The notes under the pieces: generated by a model
The model's database searches: none
The model's input: the letters and a program-made list of their open reading frames with translations, nothing else
What the model was told of the DNA's origin: nothing
NCBI RefSeq assembly: GCF_017368795.1
Contig: NZ_JAFNLL010000017.1
Span: 1-64,000, forward strand
Length of the DNA stretch: 64,000 bases
Direction of reading: 5' to 3'
Source: Arthrobacter cavernae
Lineage (GTDB): Bacteria > Actinomycetota > Actinomycetes > Actinomycetales > Micrococcaceae
Position numbers and translations under genes: made by a program
Shown: piece after piece, positions 43,425-53,049 of the stretch
Position numbering within the stretch: the first letter of the stretch is position 1
Layout of the letters: each line of letters opens with the position of its first letter

Positions 43425-44477
43425 GTGACTGACGCTACGGAATCCGCAACTGTCCCTGCCTCCACCAAGCGCGGACGGGGTGAGAAGTCTTCCGCCACGA
43501 TCTACGACATCGCCAAGCTCGCCGGCGTCAACCCCTCCACGGTTTCCCGCGCGCTGAGCAAGCCCGGCCGGGTCAGCGCCAAGACCCAGAAGATCATCGA
43601 GGACGCCGCCGAGCAGTTGAACTACCAGGTGAACCCCTTCGCCAGAGCACTGCCCACCGGGCGCACGCAGACCATAGGGCTGATCGTCGCGGACATCACC
43701 AACCCCACCTTCTTCGACATCATCCGTGGTGCCGAGACCACTGCGGCCGCCCGCGACTACACGCTGGTGCTGGCCGAGTCCGCCGAGTCCCCGGAAACGG
43801 AAATCACGGCGGCCCGCCGGATGATGGGCACCGTGGACGGCCTCATCCTGGCCAGCCCCCGCATGGACGACGAACTGATCCGCGAACTGGCCTCCGGCAA
43901 GCCCGTCGCGGTCATCAACCGTGAAGTGGACGGCGTGCCGTGTGTCGTCCCGGACGTCAACAAGGGCATCAGCGAGGCCGTACGGAGCCTGGCCGCCAAC
44001 GGCCACAAAAACGTTGCCTACGTGGCGGGCCCGCCGCAGTCCTGGATGTCCGTCCGGCGTTGGGAGGGCGTCCAGGCGGCCTGCGAATGGTCCAAGCTGA
44101 AGGCTGTTCGCCTGGAATCGTCCAAGCCAACGGTCGACGGCGGCCGGCAGGTAGCGCGCGATGTCATGGACAGCGGCGCGACGGCGGTGATCACCTACAA
44201 CGACCTCCTCGCCATCGGCCTCATGCAGGAACTCCAGGCCGGGGGCATGCGCGTGCCGGACCAGATCAGCATCGTGGGCTTCGACGACATTTTCGGTGCC
44301 GACTTCACCACGCCGCCCCTCACCACGGTCCGCTCGCCGCTGGGGGAGTGCGGCTCCCGGGCCGCACTCCTGCTGCTGGACCTGCTCCTGGGCCAGGCCG
44401 GCCCGGAAGGCACGGTGCGGGTGGAAACGGAACTCGTGCTGCGGGGCTCAAGCGGACGGCTCCTCGTCGCGAACTAG
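43425..44477 (+). CDS. LacI family transcriptional regulator 2
   Basis: A 350-residue LacI repressor with a 25-residue N-terminal extension before the helix-turn-helix (TIYDIAKLAGVNPSTVSRAL, then NYQVNPFARAL). The ligand domain has IGLIVADITNPTFFDIIRGAE and ISIVGFDDIFGADFTTPPLTT. I chose the GTG at 43425; a TACGAT -10-like hexamer (43413-43418) six bases ahead suggests a leaderless message. Its recognition helix differs from LacI 1 at only a few positions, so both may read the same operators. Confidence 0.9.
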   Translation: MTDATESATVPASTKRGRGEKSSATIYDIAKLAGVNPSTVSRALSKPGRVSAKTQKIIEDAAEQLNYQVNPFARALPTGRTQTIGLIVADITNPTFFDIIRGAETTAAARDYTLVLAESAESPETEITAARRMMGTVDGLILASPRMDDELIRELASGKPVAVINREVDGVPCVVPDVNKGISEAVRSLAANGHKNVAYVAGPPQSWMSVRRWEGVQAACEWSKLKAVRLESSKPTVDGGRQVARDVMDSGATAVITYNDLLAIGLMQELQAGGMRVPDQISIVGFDDIFGADFTTPPLTTVRSPLGECGSRAALLLLDLLLGQAGPEGTVRVETELVLRGSSGRLLVAN

Positions 44478-44508
44478 GCGAGCAGCCGCCGTCGGGCACG
44501 AGTGCCTA

Positions 44509-44584
44509 CCGACGCGCAAACGGTCCGCCGACGCGCAAAATCCCTGGCGACGCCCGATTTCCCGCGTCGCTGGGGATTTTGCGC
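44509..44584. repeat. Duplicated 12-mer and long imperfect inverted repeat
   Basis: CCGACGCGCAAA occurs at 44509-44520 and 44528-44539. The second copy begins a hairpin whose 20-nt arms (44533-44552 and 44565-44584) match at 18 positions. It follows the LacI 2 gene and may terminate it, or be a REP-like dispersed element. Confidence 0.6.
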
Positions 44585-44649
44585 ATCCCCAGGCGCGAAC
44601 CGCGTCGGTGACCCCAATTCGACCCCCGCTGCAAGCAGATGGCAATTTT

Positions 44650-44688
44650 TGGCAACCGGTTGACAAAATCTTCGAACGGGCCGAAAAT
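44650..44688 (+). promoter_or_regulatory. Promoter with LacI-type operator (site 3), leaderless
   Basis: Operator TGGCAACCGGTTGACA (44650-44665) gives -35 TTGACA (44660-44665), a 17-bp spacer and -10 GAAAAT (44683-44688). The uxaC ATG is only 6 nt after the -10, so transcription should begin at or next to the start codon. Confidence 0.65.
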
Positions 44689-44694
44689 TGATCT

Positions 44695-46101
44695 ATGTCA
44701 CAGTCGATCGCAGCCAACCCTGACCGGCTCCTGCCCGCGGATCCCGGGACGCGCAGCATTGCGCGCGCCCTGCTGGAACGCGTCCAGGACCTGCCCATCA
44801 TTTCCCCGCACGGACACGTTGACGCCGCCGTCATCGAACAGAACACGCCGTTCCCCGATCCTGCCGCGCTGCTGGTCAGCCCGGACCACTACGTCACGCG
44901 CCTGATCCACGCCAACGGCATTTCCCTGGACAATCTGCGCGCAGGCGGTGCCACCACGCCCGAGTCGCGTGAAATCTGGCGCACCTTCGTCGAGGCCTGG
45001 CCGCTGTTCGAGGGCACCGCCTCCGGCTACTGGCTGCGCACGCAGTTCGACAGCGTGTTCAAGCTCGGCGCAGACCTCGGCGAGATGTCCGCGGACGCCA
45101 GCTATGACGCCATCGCCGCCAAGCTCATTGAGCCCGGCTTCCGTCCCCGCCAACTCTTCAAGGACTTCAACATCGAGGTCCTGGCCACCACGGACGATCC
45201 CCTGGACAACCTCGCCAGCCACAAGGCCATCGCCGAGGACCCCACGTTCAACGGCCGCGTCCTGCCGACCTTCCGCCCGGACGCCTACCTGAACATCGCG
45301 CACCCCACGTGGAGTGCCAACGTTGACCGGCTGATCGAAAGCGCCGGCGACGGCGCAAGCGGCTACGCGGGCTACATCACGGCCCTGGAAAACCGCCGTC
45401 GTTATTTCGTGGAGCACGGCGCGGTTTCCGCGGACCATGGCGTCCTCACACCGGCAACCCTCAAGTTGGACGGTGCCGAGGCAGAGCGTCTGTTCGAGTT
45501 CGCCCGTGCCGGCAAGGCCACGGCCGAGGACCGCGACACCTTCGAAGCGCACATGATGTACCAGATGGGCCGCATGTCCGTTGAAGACGGCCTGGTCATG
45601 ACCATCCACCCGGGTTCCTCGCGCAACCACCACACGGCCACTTTCAACGAATTCGGTGCCGACACCGGCCACGACATCCCGTTCGCCGTGAACTACACCG
45701 AGGCAATCCGCCCGCTGCTGCAGGACTTCGGCACGGCCAAGGACTTCCACCTGGTGCTGTTCACCATGGACGAAACCGTGTACTCCCGCGAACTGGCGCC
45801 GCTGGCCGGTTTCTACCCCTCCGTGTACCTCGGTGCGCCGTGGTGGTTCCTGGATGCCCCGGATGCCATGCTGCGCTTCCGCTCCGCCGTCACCGAGACC
45901 ACCGGCTTCTCCCGGTCCTCTGGCTTCATTGACGACACCCGCGCGTTCTGCTCCATCCCGGCCCGGCATGACGCCTCCCGCCGCATCGAGGCCTCCTTCC
46001 TGGCCCGCCTCGTCGCCGAGCACCGCGTCACAGAGGACCGCGCCCACGAACTCATCGTCGACCTCGTCGACGCTTCACCCCGAAGGGTCTTCAAGCTGTG
46101 A
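44695..46101 (+). CDS. uxaC: Glucuronate isomerase
   Basis: A 468-residue uronate isomerase converting D-glucuronate to D-fructuronate (and galacturonate to tagaturonate). Family marks: LPIISPHGHVDAAVIEQNTPF with the metal-site HxH, DFNIEVLATTDDPLD, and VMTIHPGSSRNHH. Its length matches the family. It overlaps the fructuronate reductase gene by 4 bp (GTGA), giving two consecutive steps in one transcript. The LacI-type operator lies immediately upstream. Confidence 0.94.
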   Translation: MSQSIAANPDRLLPADPGTRSIARALLERVQDLPIISPHGHVDAAVIEQNTPFPDPAALLVSPDHYVTRLIHANGISLDNLRAGGATTPESREIWRTFVEAWPLFEGTASGYWLRTQFDSVFKLGADLGEMSADASYDAIAAKLIEPGFRPRQLFKDFNIEVLATTDDPLDNLASHKAIAEDPTFNGRVLPTFRPDAYLNIAHPTWSANVDRLIESAGDGASGYAGYITALENRRRYFVEHGAVSADHGVLTPATLKLDGAEAERLFEFARAGKATAEDRDTFEAHMMYQMGRMSVEDGLVMTIHPGSSRNHHTATFNEFGADTGHDIPFAVNYTEAIRPLLQDFGTAKDFHLVLFTMDETVYSRELAPLAGFYPSVYLGAPWWFLDAPDAMLRFRSAVTETTGFSRSSGFIDDTRAFCSIPARHDASRRIEASFLARLVAEHRVTEDRAHELIVDLVDASPRRVFKL

Positions 46102-47507
46102 CCGCCGAACTGAACCACACCGACGCACTGCCCCGCCTCAGCCGCGCGGTCAGGCCGGCCGCTAAGGCGCCCGTGCGCATTGTGCACATGGGCCTGGGCG
46201 CCTTCCACCGCTCCCACCAGGCCTGGTACACCCAGCAGGCCGGCGATTCCGCGGAGTGGGGCATCGCTTCCTTCACGGGCCGCCGCCCCGACGCCGCCGA
46301 GGTCCTCGCGGCCCAGGACGGGCTGTACACCGTGGTGGAGCGCTCGGACGAGGGCGATTCCTTCGAGGTCATTACCAGCATCGTGGAGGCCGTTGACGGC
46401 GCCGATGTTGCCCGCTTCGTCGAGTTGCTGGCCGCGCCGCTGACCTCCGTGGTCACGCTGACCATCACCGAGGCCGCCTACCGCCTGAACGCCGACGGCA
46501 AGCTGGACAGCAAGGCCCCCGACGTCGTCGCAGACCTCGCGCTGTTGACCGCCGCCTCGGCAGACAAGCCGGCGACGCCGCTTGGCCGCCTGGTGCTCGG
46601 GCTCGCCGCCCGCCGCGACGCCGACGCCGGCCCCCTCGCCGTGGTCTGCTGCGACAACCTTTCTGACAACGGCACCGTTGCCCGCAACGCAGTGGTGGGC
46701 ATGGCGTCAGCTTTCGACGCCGGCCTGGCCGCCTGGATCGACGCCAACGTCAGCTTCGTCAGCACCTCCGTTGACCGGATCACGCCGCGCACCACGGACG
46801 CCGACCTCGACGCCGTCGCCGCCGCGTGCGGCTACCGCGACGAGTCTCCCGTGGTCACCGAGCCCTTCCACAACTGGGTGCTGAGCGGGGACTTCCCGGC
46901 CGGCCGTCCGCGCTGGGAAGATGCCGGTGCCATGTTCGTAGCCGAGATCGAACCGTACGAGAACCGCAAGCTGTGGCTCCTCAACGGCGCCCACTCGCTG
47001 CTGGCCTACGCCGGCCAGCTGCGCGGACACACCACCGTGGCCGAGGCCCTGGGCGACGACGTCTGCCGCCAGGCCGTGGAAGAGTTCTGGGACGAGGCCG
47101 CCGCGAACCTGCACGGCGAAGGACTCCACGTCCCCGCCTACCGCGCCGCCCTGCTGGAGCGCTTCGGCAACTCCCGCATTGCCCACCACCTGGCCCAGAT
47201 CGCCATGGACGGCAGCACCAAACTGCGCATGCGCGCCGTGCCCGTGCTCCGCGCCGAGCGTGCCGCAGGCCGCAGCGGCGAAGCAGCGGCGCGCATGATC
47301 GCGGCCTGGGCCGTGTTCACTGCCACGGCCACCGGCTTGCAGGATCCTCTGGCAGCGGACATCGCCGCCGCGAACCTGCTCCAGGGCCGCGCCCGGCTCG
47401 AAGCCCTGCTCGGCATGCTGGATCCGGAACTCGCCACGGACGCCGGTATCACGGACCTTGTGGAGAGCCTCTCAGGAACCTTTGCGGTTGCGGGCAAGCT
47501 CAGCTAG
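46098..47507 (+). CDS. uxuB: Mannitol dehydrogenase family protein, probable fructuronate reductase
   Basis: A 469-residue long-chain polyol dehydrogenase. VRIVHMGLGAFHRSHQAWYTQ is the dinucleotide-binding region, TEPFHNWVLSGDFPAGRPRWEDAG and KLWLLNGAHSLLAYAG (with the catalytic Lys/Asn/His set) are typical of MtlD/UxuB. Given uxaC upstream and mannonate dehydratase downstream, the reaction is most likely D-fructuronate to D-mannonate; mannitol dehydrogenase activity cannot be excluded by sequence. It starts with GTG overlapping uxaC and ends at a hairpin terminator. Confidence 0.87.
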   Translation: MTAELNHTDALPRLSRAVRPAAKAPVRIVHMGLGAFHRSHQAWYTQQAGDSAEWGIASFTGRRPDAAEVLAAQDGLYTVVERSDEGDSFEVITSIVEAVDGADVARFVELLAAPLTSVVTLTITEAAYRLNADGKLDSKAPDVVADLALLTAASADKPATPLGRLVLGLAARRDADAGPLAVVCCDNLSDNGTVARNAVVGMASAFDAGLAAWIDANVSFVSTSVDRITPRTTDADLDAVAAACGYRDESPVVTEPFHNWVLSGDFPAGRPRWEDAGAMFVAEIEPYENRKLWLLNGAHSLLAYAGQLRGHTTVAEALGDDVCRQAVEEFWDEAAANLHGEGLHVPAYRAALLERFGNSRIAHHLAQIAMDGSTKLRMRAVPVLRAERAAGRSGEAAARMIAAWAVFTATATGLQDPLAADIAAANLLQGRARLEALLGMLDPELATDAGITDLVESLSGTFAVAGKLS

Positions 47508-47521
47508 CTCTGACTGCACTG

Positions 47522-47566
47522 CTGCCCGGGCCAGGTTTCACCGGTGGCCCGGGCAGTTTCCGTTTA
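47522..47566 (+). terminator. Terminator after uxuB
   Basis: CTGCCCGGGCCA (47522-47533) pairs perfectly with TGGCCCGGGCAG (47545-47556), followed by TTTCCGTTT. Confidence 0.75.
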
Positions 47567-47645
47567 ATGCCAAGAACGGAAGAGGGCCCTGAACTGGGGT
47601 TTTGTTCGATGCACCGACTCTGAAAAAGAAATCCTAAGAAACTTT

Positions 47646-47685
47646 TGGCAACCGCTTGCCAGTGGATTGCCAGCGTGATTAGAAT
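47646..47685 (+). promoter_or_regulatory. Promoter with LacI-type operator (site 4)
   Basis: Operator TGGCAACCGCTTGCCA (47646-47661) gives -35 TTGCCA (47656-47661), an 18-bp spacer and -10 TAGAAT (47680-47685). It drives the GPH symporter gene. Confidence 0.65.
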
Positions 47686-47779
47686 TACACCAGAGTCAAA
47701 AAACCGCTGGCCCCTCGGGCAATTCCCCTTCCTGAGCCGGCCCGGTATGCAATGACGCACAAGGGTAAAGGAGCCCGCT

Positions 47780-49222
47780 TTGAAAAAGCTCAGTAAGCTC
47801 AGCATCTTCGGCTATGGTGCCGGCGATGCGGCAAACAATCTGGCCTTCACTACGGCCACCATGTTCCTGCTCGTCTACTACACGGACGTTGCCGGAATCT
47901 CCGCGGCCGCGGCAGGTACCCTGCTGCTGGTCGTCAGGATCTTTGACGCCTTCGCCGATGTCTTTGCCGGCCGCATGGTGGACCGCACGTTTAGCAAGCG
48001 CTTTGGGAAGTTCCGCCCGTTCATCATGTTCGGCTCCATCCCGCTGCTGCTCCTGAGTGTTGCAACGTTCTCCGTTCCGCAGCTGGGCGAATCCGGAACC
48101 CTGCTCTACGCCTACGTGACATACGCAGCACTTGGCCTGGCCTACAGCCTCGTCAACATCCCCTATGGCTCCCTGGCCGGCGCCATGACCCAAGACCCGA
48201 GTGAACGGGCCAAGCTGGGCTCCGCCCGCATGGTGGGCGCGCTGCTGGTCGGATCTGCCCTGGGCATCTTCGTTGCGCCGCTGATCAAGCCGGGCGCCAA
48301 GCTGCAGGAGACATTTACCACCATCACCCTCATTTTCGTGGTGATCGGCGCCGCGCTGTACTTCTTCACGATCTTCACCGCCAAGGAGCGCGTCCACCGT
48401 TCCGTACCCAACGTGTCCTTCAAGCAGAGCATGGAGACGCTCAAGACCAACCGTCCGCTCCTGTGGCTGTGCCTGAGCTCCTTCCTCTTCCTGACCGGCT
48501 ACATGGCGCTGTCCTCCGTGCAGCTCTACTACCTGCGCGACGTCCTGGGCCGCCTGGACCTCTACCCGGTACTGTCCATCGCCCAGCTCATCCTGACCTT
48601 CGTCCTCGCTCCGGCGATGCCCAAGCTGGTCCGGAAGTTTGGCAAGAAGACCGTCTACATTGCCGCGGGTTTCATCTGCGTCGTCGGCGGCGCAATCGTC
48701 TTCTTCTCGCCAGCCTGGATGGTCTGGCTTGGCTTCTCCGGCCTCCTCGTGAGCATCGTGGGCGTCATGGCCATCAACATCGTGGTCTGGGCCCTGGAAG
48801 CCGACACCGTCGAATATGGCGAATGGAAGACTGGCGTCCGCACCGAAGGCATCACGTACGCGCTGTTCTCCTTCACCCGCAAGACCGGCCAGGCCGTCGG
48901 CGGCGCCTTGGCTGCCTACGCCCTCGCCATGGGTGGCTACAAGTCCGGTGCCGCGCAGACCGCGGAAGCGGTCGCCGGAATCCAGTTCGCCGCAGGTGCA
49001 TTGCCCGCCATCATGACCATCCTCGCGATCATGGTCATGTCCAAGTACAAGCTGACGGACGTCTTCCACGCCCAGATCGTGGGCGAGATCAAGGCCCGCC
49101 GGGAGCTGGCCGAAGCCGAAGCCAAGGGTGACGGAGGCGCCGGCCAGGCTCCCGCCGTCGAGCTCCCGGCCACTGACGGGGCGCGGCCCGTAGCAGCCGG
49201 GGCAAACCAGGCCTCGAGCTAA
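47780..49222 (+). CDS. GPH family sugar:cation symporter (glycoside/hexuronide)
   Basis: A 480-residue, 12-helix transporter of the glycoside-pentoside-hexuronide family (MelB, UidB relatives). Signs: FGYGAGDAANNLAFTTATMFLLVYYTD in helix 1, RIFDAFADVFAGRMVDRTFSKRFGKFRPF after helix 2, and ALEADTVEYGEWKTGVRTEGITYALFSF in the second half. It begins with TTG after AAAGGAG. The acidic tail is low-complexity. With uxaC, uxuB and mannonate dehydratase around it, glucuronate or glucuronides are the likely substrate. Confidence 0.9.
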   Translation: MKKLSKLSIFGYGAGDAANNLAFTTATMFLLVYYTDVAGISAAAAGTLLLVVRIFDAFADVFAGRMVDRTFSKRFGKFRPFIMFGSIPLLLLSVATFSVPQLGESGTLLYAYVTYAALGLAYSLVNIPYGSLAGAMTQDPSERAKLGSARMVGALLVGSALGIFVAPLIKPGAKLQETFTTITLIFVVIGAALYFFTIFTAKERVHRSVPNVSFKQSMETLKTNRPLLWLCLSSFLFLTGYMALSSVQLYYLRDVLGRLDLYPVLSIAQLILTFVLAPAMPKLVRKFGKKTVYIAAGFICVVGGAIVFFSPAWMVWLGFSGLLVSIVGVMAINIVVWALEADTVEYGEWKTGVRTEGITYALFSFTRKTGQAVGGALAAYALAMGGYKSGAAQTAEAVAGIQFAAGALPAIMTILAIMVMSKYKLTDVFHAQIVGEIKARRELAEAEAKGDGGAGQAPAVELPATDGARPVAAGANQASS

Positions 49223-49235
49223 ACCCGCCGCCTAT

Positions 49236-49275
49236 CGGCAATCGGTTGCCTTACTATTGCCATCCAGCATAAAAT
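49236..49275 (+). promoter_or_regulatory. Promoter with LacI-type operator (site 5)
   Basis: Operator CGGCAATCGGTTGCCT (49236-49251) gives -35 TTGCCT, an 18-bp spacer and -10 TAAAAT (49270-49275). It drives the mannonate dehydratase / fusion gene pair. Confidence 0.6.
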
Positions 49276-49354
49276 CATATTTAGAAAGCTGTGGTGTGCA
49301 TTGCACCCAGCCTGGTGAACCCCTCGGCCCAGCCCGCCCCCGAAAGGACAAGCT

Positions 49355-50584
49355 GTGAAAATCGTTTCCGCTGAAGTCTTTGTGACCAGCCCCAGCCGCA
49401 ACTTCGTCACGCTCCGAGTCGTCACCGATGAGGGTGTTGTCGGTATTGGCGATGCCACCCTGAACGGCCGCGAGCTCGCCGTTGCCGCGTACCTCAAGGA
49501 GCACATCGCCCAGCTGCTCATCGGCAAGGACCCGCACCGCATCGAGGACACCTGGCAGTTCCTCTACCGCAGCTCGTACTGGCGCCGCGGCCCGGTCACC
49601 ATGGCCGCCATCGCCGCCGTGGACATGGCCCTGTGGGACATCAAGGGCAAGGTAGCCAACATGCCGGTCTACCAGCTCCTGGGCGGCGCATCCCGCAACG
49701 GCCTGCGTGCCTACGGCCACGCCTCCGGCGCGGACATCCCCTCGCTGTTCGATTCCGTCCGCGAGCACCTGGAACTGGGCTACAAGTCCATCCGCATCCA
49801 GACCGCCATCCCCGGCATCAAGGCCGTCTACGGCGTTGCCGCCCAGGCACAGGCCTCCGGCGAACGCTACGACTACGAGCCCGCCGGCCGCGGAGCCTTC
49901 CCGCAGGAAGAGGACTGGGACACCCGCGCCTACCTGCGCCACCTGCCCACTGTCTTCGAGGCCGTGCGCAACGAGTTCGGCCCGGAAATCCCGCTGCTGC
50001 ACGACGGCCACCACCGCATGACGCCCATCCAGGCCGCCAAGCTCGGCAAGGCCCTGGAGCCGTATGACCTCTTCTGGCTCGAGGACTGCACCCCGGCCGA
50101 AAACCAGGAAGCACTGCGCCTGGTCCGCCAGCACACCACCACCCCGCTGGCCATCGGTGAAATCTTCAACACCGTGTTTGACTACCAGACCATCATCAAG
50201 GAACAGCTGATCGACTACGTGCGCGCAGCCTCCACGCACTTCGGCGGCATCTCCCCGCTGAAGAAGGTCATGGACTTCGCCGCCCAGTACCAGATCAAGT
50301 CCGGCTTCCACGGCCCCACCGACATCTCCCCGGTGGGCTTCGCAGCACAGCTGCACGTGGGTCTGGCCATCCACAACTACGGTATCCAGGAATACATGCA
50401 GCACTCGGACAAGACCAACGAGGTCTTCGAGCAGTCCATGACCTTCAAGGACGGCTACCTGCACCCGGGCGACAAGCCCGGCATCGGCGTCGAGTTCAAC
50501 GTGGAAGCCGCCAACGCGTTCCCGTACCAGCAGGCCTACCTGCCCTACAACCGCCTGGTCGACGGCACCGTCCATGACTGGTGA
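49355..50584 (+). CDS. manD: D-mannonate dehydratase, enolase superfamily (ManD/RspA type)
   Basis: A 409-residue enolase-superfamily enzyme that dehydrates D-mannonate to 2-keto-3-deoxygluconate. Characteristic segments: [70 protein letters not shown], and [16 protein letters not shown], which carry the metal-binding Asp/Glu and general acid/base residues of the ManD group. It completes the uxaC-uxuB route. The next gene begins inside its last codons (11-bp overlap). Some RspA-like proteins of this group have low activity, so function is likely but not certain. Confidence 0.88.
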   Translation: MKIVSAEVFVTSPSRNFVTLRVVTDEGVVGIGDATLNGRELAVAAYLKEHIAQLLIGKDPHRIEDTWQFLYRSSYWRRGPVTMAAIAAVDMALWDIKGKVANMPVYQLLGGASRNGLRAYGHASGADIPSLFDSVREHLELGYKSIRIQTAIPGIKAVYGVAAQAQASGERYDYEPAGRGAFPQEEDWDTRAYLRHLPTVFEAVRNEFGPEIPLLHDGHHRMTPIQAAKLGKALEPYDLFWLEDCTPAENQEALRLVRQHTTTPLAIGEIFNTVFDYQTIIKEQLIDYVRAASTHFGGISPLKKVMDFAAQYQIKSGFHGPTDISPVGFAAQLHVGLAIHNYGIQEYMQHSDKTNEVFEQSMTFKDGYLHPGDKPGIGVEFNVEAANAFPYQQAYLPYNRLVDGTVHDW

Positions 50585-52853
50585 TCTGAACGCCGTCCAC
50601 GCACCTCTCCACATCGTGGTGATGGGCGTGGCCGGCTGCGGCAAGAGCACCGTCGGTGCCGCCCTCGCCGAAAGCATCGGCGCGGAATTCCTCGACGGCG
50701 ATTCGCTCCACCCGCAGTCCAACATCGACAAGATGGCCTCCGGAACGCCGCTGAACGACGACGACCGCGCACCGTGGTTGGCCGAAATCGGGAGCCGGTT
50801 CGCGGCGTCGGACACTGGCTTGGTCATCGCGTGCAGCGCCCTCAAGCGCTCCTACCGCGACATCATCCGCAGCGGCGACTCCTCCGTGGTGTTCGTGCAC
50901 CTGCACGGCACCAAGGAACTGCTGGCCGAACGCATGAACGCCCGCCCGGACCATTTCATGCCGGCGTCGCTGCTGGACTCCCAGCTGGCAACGCTGGAAG
51001 TCCCGCACGCCGACGAAGCCGCCCTTGTGGTGGACATCGCTGAACCTGTGGAGAAGATTGTGAATGACGTGAAAGCCGCCCTCAGCGGATCGGCAGAAGC
51101 TGCCGCCGGGCGGTTCCAGGTGGACCTGAAGGCAGCGCCGTTCAAGCTCGACGACGACGCCATCGCCTGGGTGGAGTCCACCCTCGGTTCGATGACGCTC
51201 GAAGAGAAGATCGGCCAGCTGTTCATCAACCACAACAACGACTACTCCCCGGAGTACCTCGACGGTGTGCTGGAGAACTACCACGTGGGTGGCATGCGCT
51301 ACCGGCCGGGCCCCTCGGGAGCGGTCCAGGAGCACATCCGCTACGCGCAGTCCAAGACCAAGATCCCCCTACTCATCGCCTCCAACCCTGAAATGGGCGG
51401 CGCCGGCAGCTGCGACGACGGCACGTTCGTGTCCACCCACCTGCAGGCGGGCTCACACCCGGACAAGTCCATCGCACGCCAGATGGGCCAGGTGGCCGGC
51501 GTCGAGACCGCCGCGCTTGGCTGCAACTGGGCCTTCGCGCCGATCGTGGACATCCACTACAACTGGCGCAACACGGTCATCTCCACCCGCGCTTTCGGCA
51601 ACACGCCGGAGATCGTGGTGGAGCGCGCCAAGGAATACTTCGACGGCATCAGTGAGTCACGCACCGTCTGCGCCATGAAGCACTTCCCGGGCGACGGCCT
51701 GGATGAGCGCGACCAGCACGTGGTCACCTCGTACAATACCTTCGGCTACGAGGAGTGGAACCGGACGTACGGCCACGTGTACCGGGAGATGATCGGTCAC
51801 GGCGTGCAGTCGATCATGATCGGCCACATCGGCGCACCGGAGCTGTCCAAGCACTTCCGGCCCGGCCTGGCGGACAAGGACATCCTGCCAGCCACGCTGG
51901 CCCCGGAACTGCTGCAGGACCTGCTGCGCGGCGAGCTGGGCTTCAACGGCCTCATCCTCACGGATGCTTCGCAGATGATCGGCCTGACGCAGGTGATGAA
52001 GCGCAAGGACCTGGTCCCTGCCACCATCGCCGCCGGCTGCGACATGTTCCTGTTCTTCCGCAACCCGGACGAGGACTTCCAGTACATGCTGGACGGCTAC
52101 AAGTCCGGCGTCATCACGGAGGAACGCCTGCACGATGCGCTGCGCCGGATCCTGGCACTCAAGGCCAGCCTGGGGCTGCACACGTCCGCCCGCGAAGAAC
52201 TGGTGCCGCCTGTGGGCGCTCTGGAGCTGATCGGCAGCGAGGCGCACCGCGCCATCGCCGCGGAGGTCGCGGACAAGACCATCACCCTGGTGAAGGACAC
52301 CGCCGGCAACCTGCCGATCACGCCGGAAACGCACAAGCGCATCCGTCTGTACGGCATCTCCGGCGGCTCGGACTTCACCCGGGCAGATCCGCTGGCCTAC
52401 CTTGACACCGTCAAGGAGGAACTGGAATCTGCAGGGTTCGAAGTACACGTCTTCAAGACGGCGGAGCAGCGCGAAGCCGCGGGGGAGACGGGCGTCAACT
52501 TCATGTCCGTCATCTCGGAAGAAGCCACCGGCGACTACGCAGACAAGTACGATGCCGCGTTTGTGTTCGCCAATGTCAAGGGGTTTGCGCAGGAGGCTGC
52601 GATCCGCATCAAGTGGTCCACGCCCATGGCGGCGGAGATCCCCTGGTACGTGACCGAGGTCCCCACGGTGTTCGTCTCGCTCAACCAGCCCAACCACCTG
52701 ATCGACGTGCCGATGGTCAAGACCGCCATCCACGCCCATGCGGGAACGCGCGAGGCCATTCGCGCAACCATCCAGAAGATCCAGGGCAAGTCCGAATTCC
52801 AGGGAACGTTCAACGAGAACGTCTTCTGCGATTCGTTCGACACCCGGCTCTAG
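50574..52853 (+). CDS. Gluconokinase - glycoside hydrolase family 3 fusion protein
   Basis: A 759-residue two-enzyme fusion. Residues about 1-165 are a full GntK-type gluconokinase: P-loop [61 protein letters not shown]. After a short linker, residues about 190-759 are a GH3 enzyme: [34 protein letters not shown] (His370), LILTDASQM with the probable nucleophile Asp464, and a C-terminal alpha/beta domain. GH3 members release terminal sugars from beta-glycosides. Start at 50574 overlaps manD. No stop separates the halves; an internal GTG near 51077 could also give free GH3, but its ribosome binding site is poor. The hydrolase specificity is unknown. Confidence 0.87.
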   Translation: MTGDLNAVHAPLHIVVMGVAGCGKSTVGAALAESIGAEFLDGDSLHPQSNIDKMASGTPLNDDDRAPWLAEIGSRFAASDTGLVIACSALKRSYRDIIRSGDSSVVFVHLHGTKELLAERMNARPDHFMPASLLDSQLATLEVPHADEAALVVDIAEPVEKIVNDVKAALSGSAEAAAGRFQVDLKAAPFKLDDDAIAWVESTLGSMTLEEKIGQLFINHNNDYSPEYLDGVLENYHVGGMRYRPGPSGAVQEHIRYAQSKTKIPLLIASNPEMGGAGSCDDGTFVSTHLQAGSHPDKSIARQMGQVAGVETAALGCNWAFAPIVDIHYNWRNTVISTRAFGNTPEIVVERAKEYFDGISESRTVCAMKHFPGDGLDERDQHVVTSYNTFGYEEWNRTYGHVYREMIGHGVQSIMIGHIGAPELSKHFRPGLADKDILPATLAPELLQDLLRGELGFNGLILTDASQMIGLTQVMKRKDLVPATIAAGCDMFLFFRNPDEDFQYMLDGYKSGVITEERLHDALRRILALKASLGLHTSAREELVPPVGALELIGSEAHRAIAAEVADKTITLVKDTAGNLPITPETHKRIRLYGISGGSDFTRADPLAYLDTVKEELESAGFEVHVFKTAEQREAAGETGVNFMSVISEEATGDYADKYDAAFVFANVKGFAQEAAIRIKWSTPMAAEIPWYVTEVPTVFVSLNQPNHLIDVPMVKTAIHAHAGTREAIRATIQKIQGKSEFQGTFNENVFCDSFDTRL

Positions 52854-52893
52854 CCTGGGACGCGTTCCTCCCCGCCATCAGGGAGGAAGAACG

Positions 52894-52937
52894 GAAATGC
52901 CCGGTACTGCCTATACGGCGGTACCGGGCATTTCTGT
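52894..52937 (+). terminator. Terminator after the fusion gene
   Basis: GAAATGCCCGGTAC (52894-52907) pairs perfectly with GTACCGGGCATTTC (52921-52934). A smaller hairpin (TTCCTCCC / GGGAGGAA, 52865-52888) precedes it. Confidence 0.8.
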
Positions 52938-52951
52938 TGTGCACCGTCACT

Positions 52952-52968
52952 TGTTCGCAATAAGAACA
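52952..52968. promoter_or_regulatory. Candidate IclR/PcaR operator before the beta-ketoadipate genes
   Basis: TGTTC-N7-GAACA, a perfect dyad, followed by GTGCGGATTGTGAAC whose half-sites resemble PcaR/PcaU-type sites. It lies about 200 bp before the thiolase gene; the IclR regulator of the cluster is the likely ligand. Confidence 0.4.
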
Positions 52969-53049
52969 TACGTGCGGATTGTGAACATCTGAGATAAGCT
53001 GAATCAACCGCCCGGTCAGCCGGGGGCGCCCATGGCGTCCGGGTCCGCG

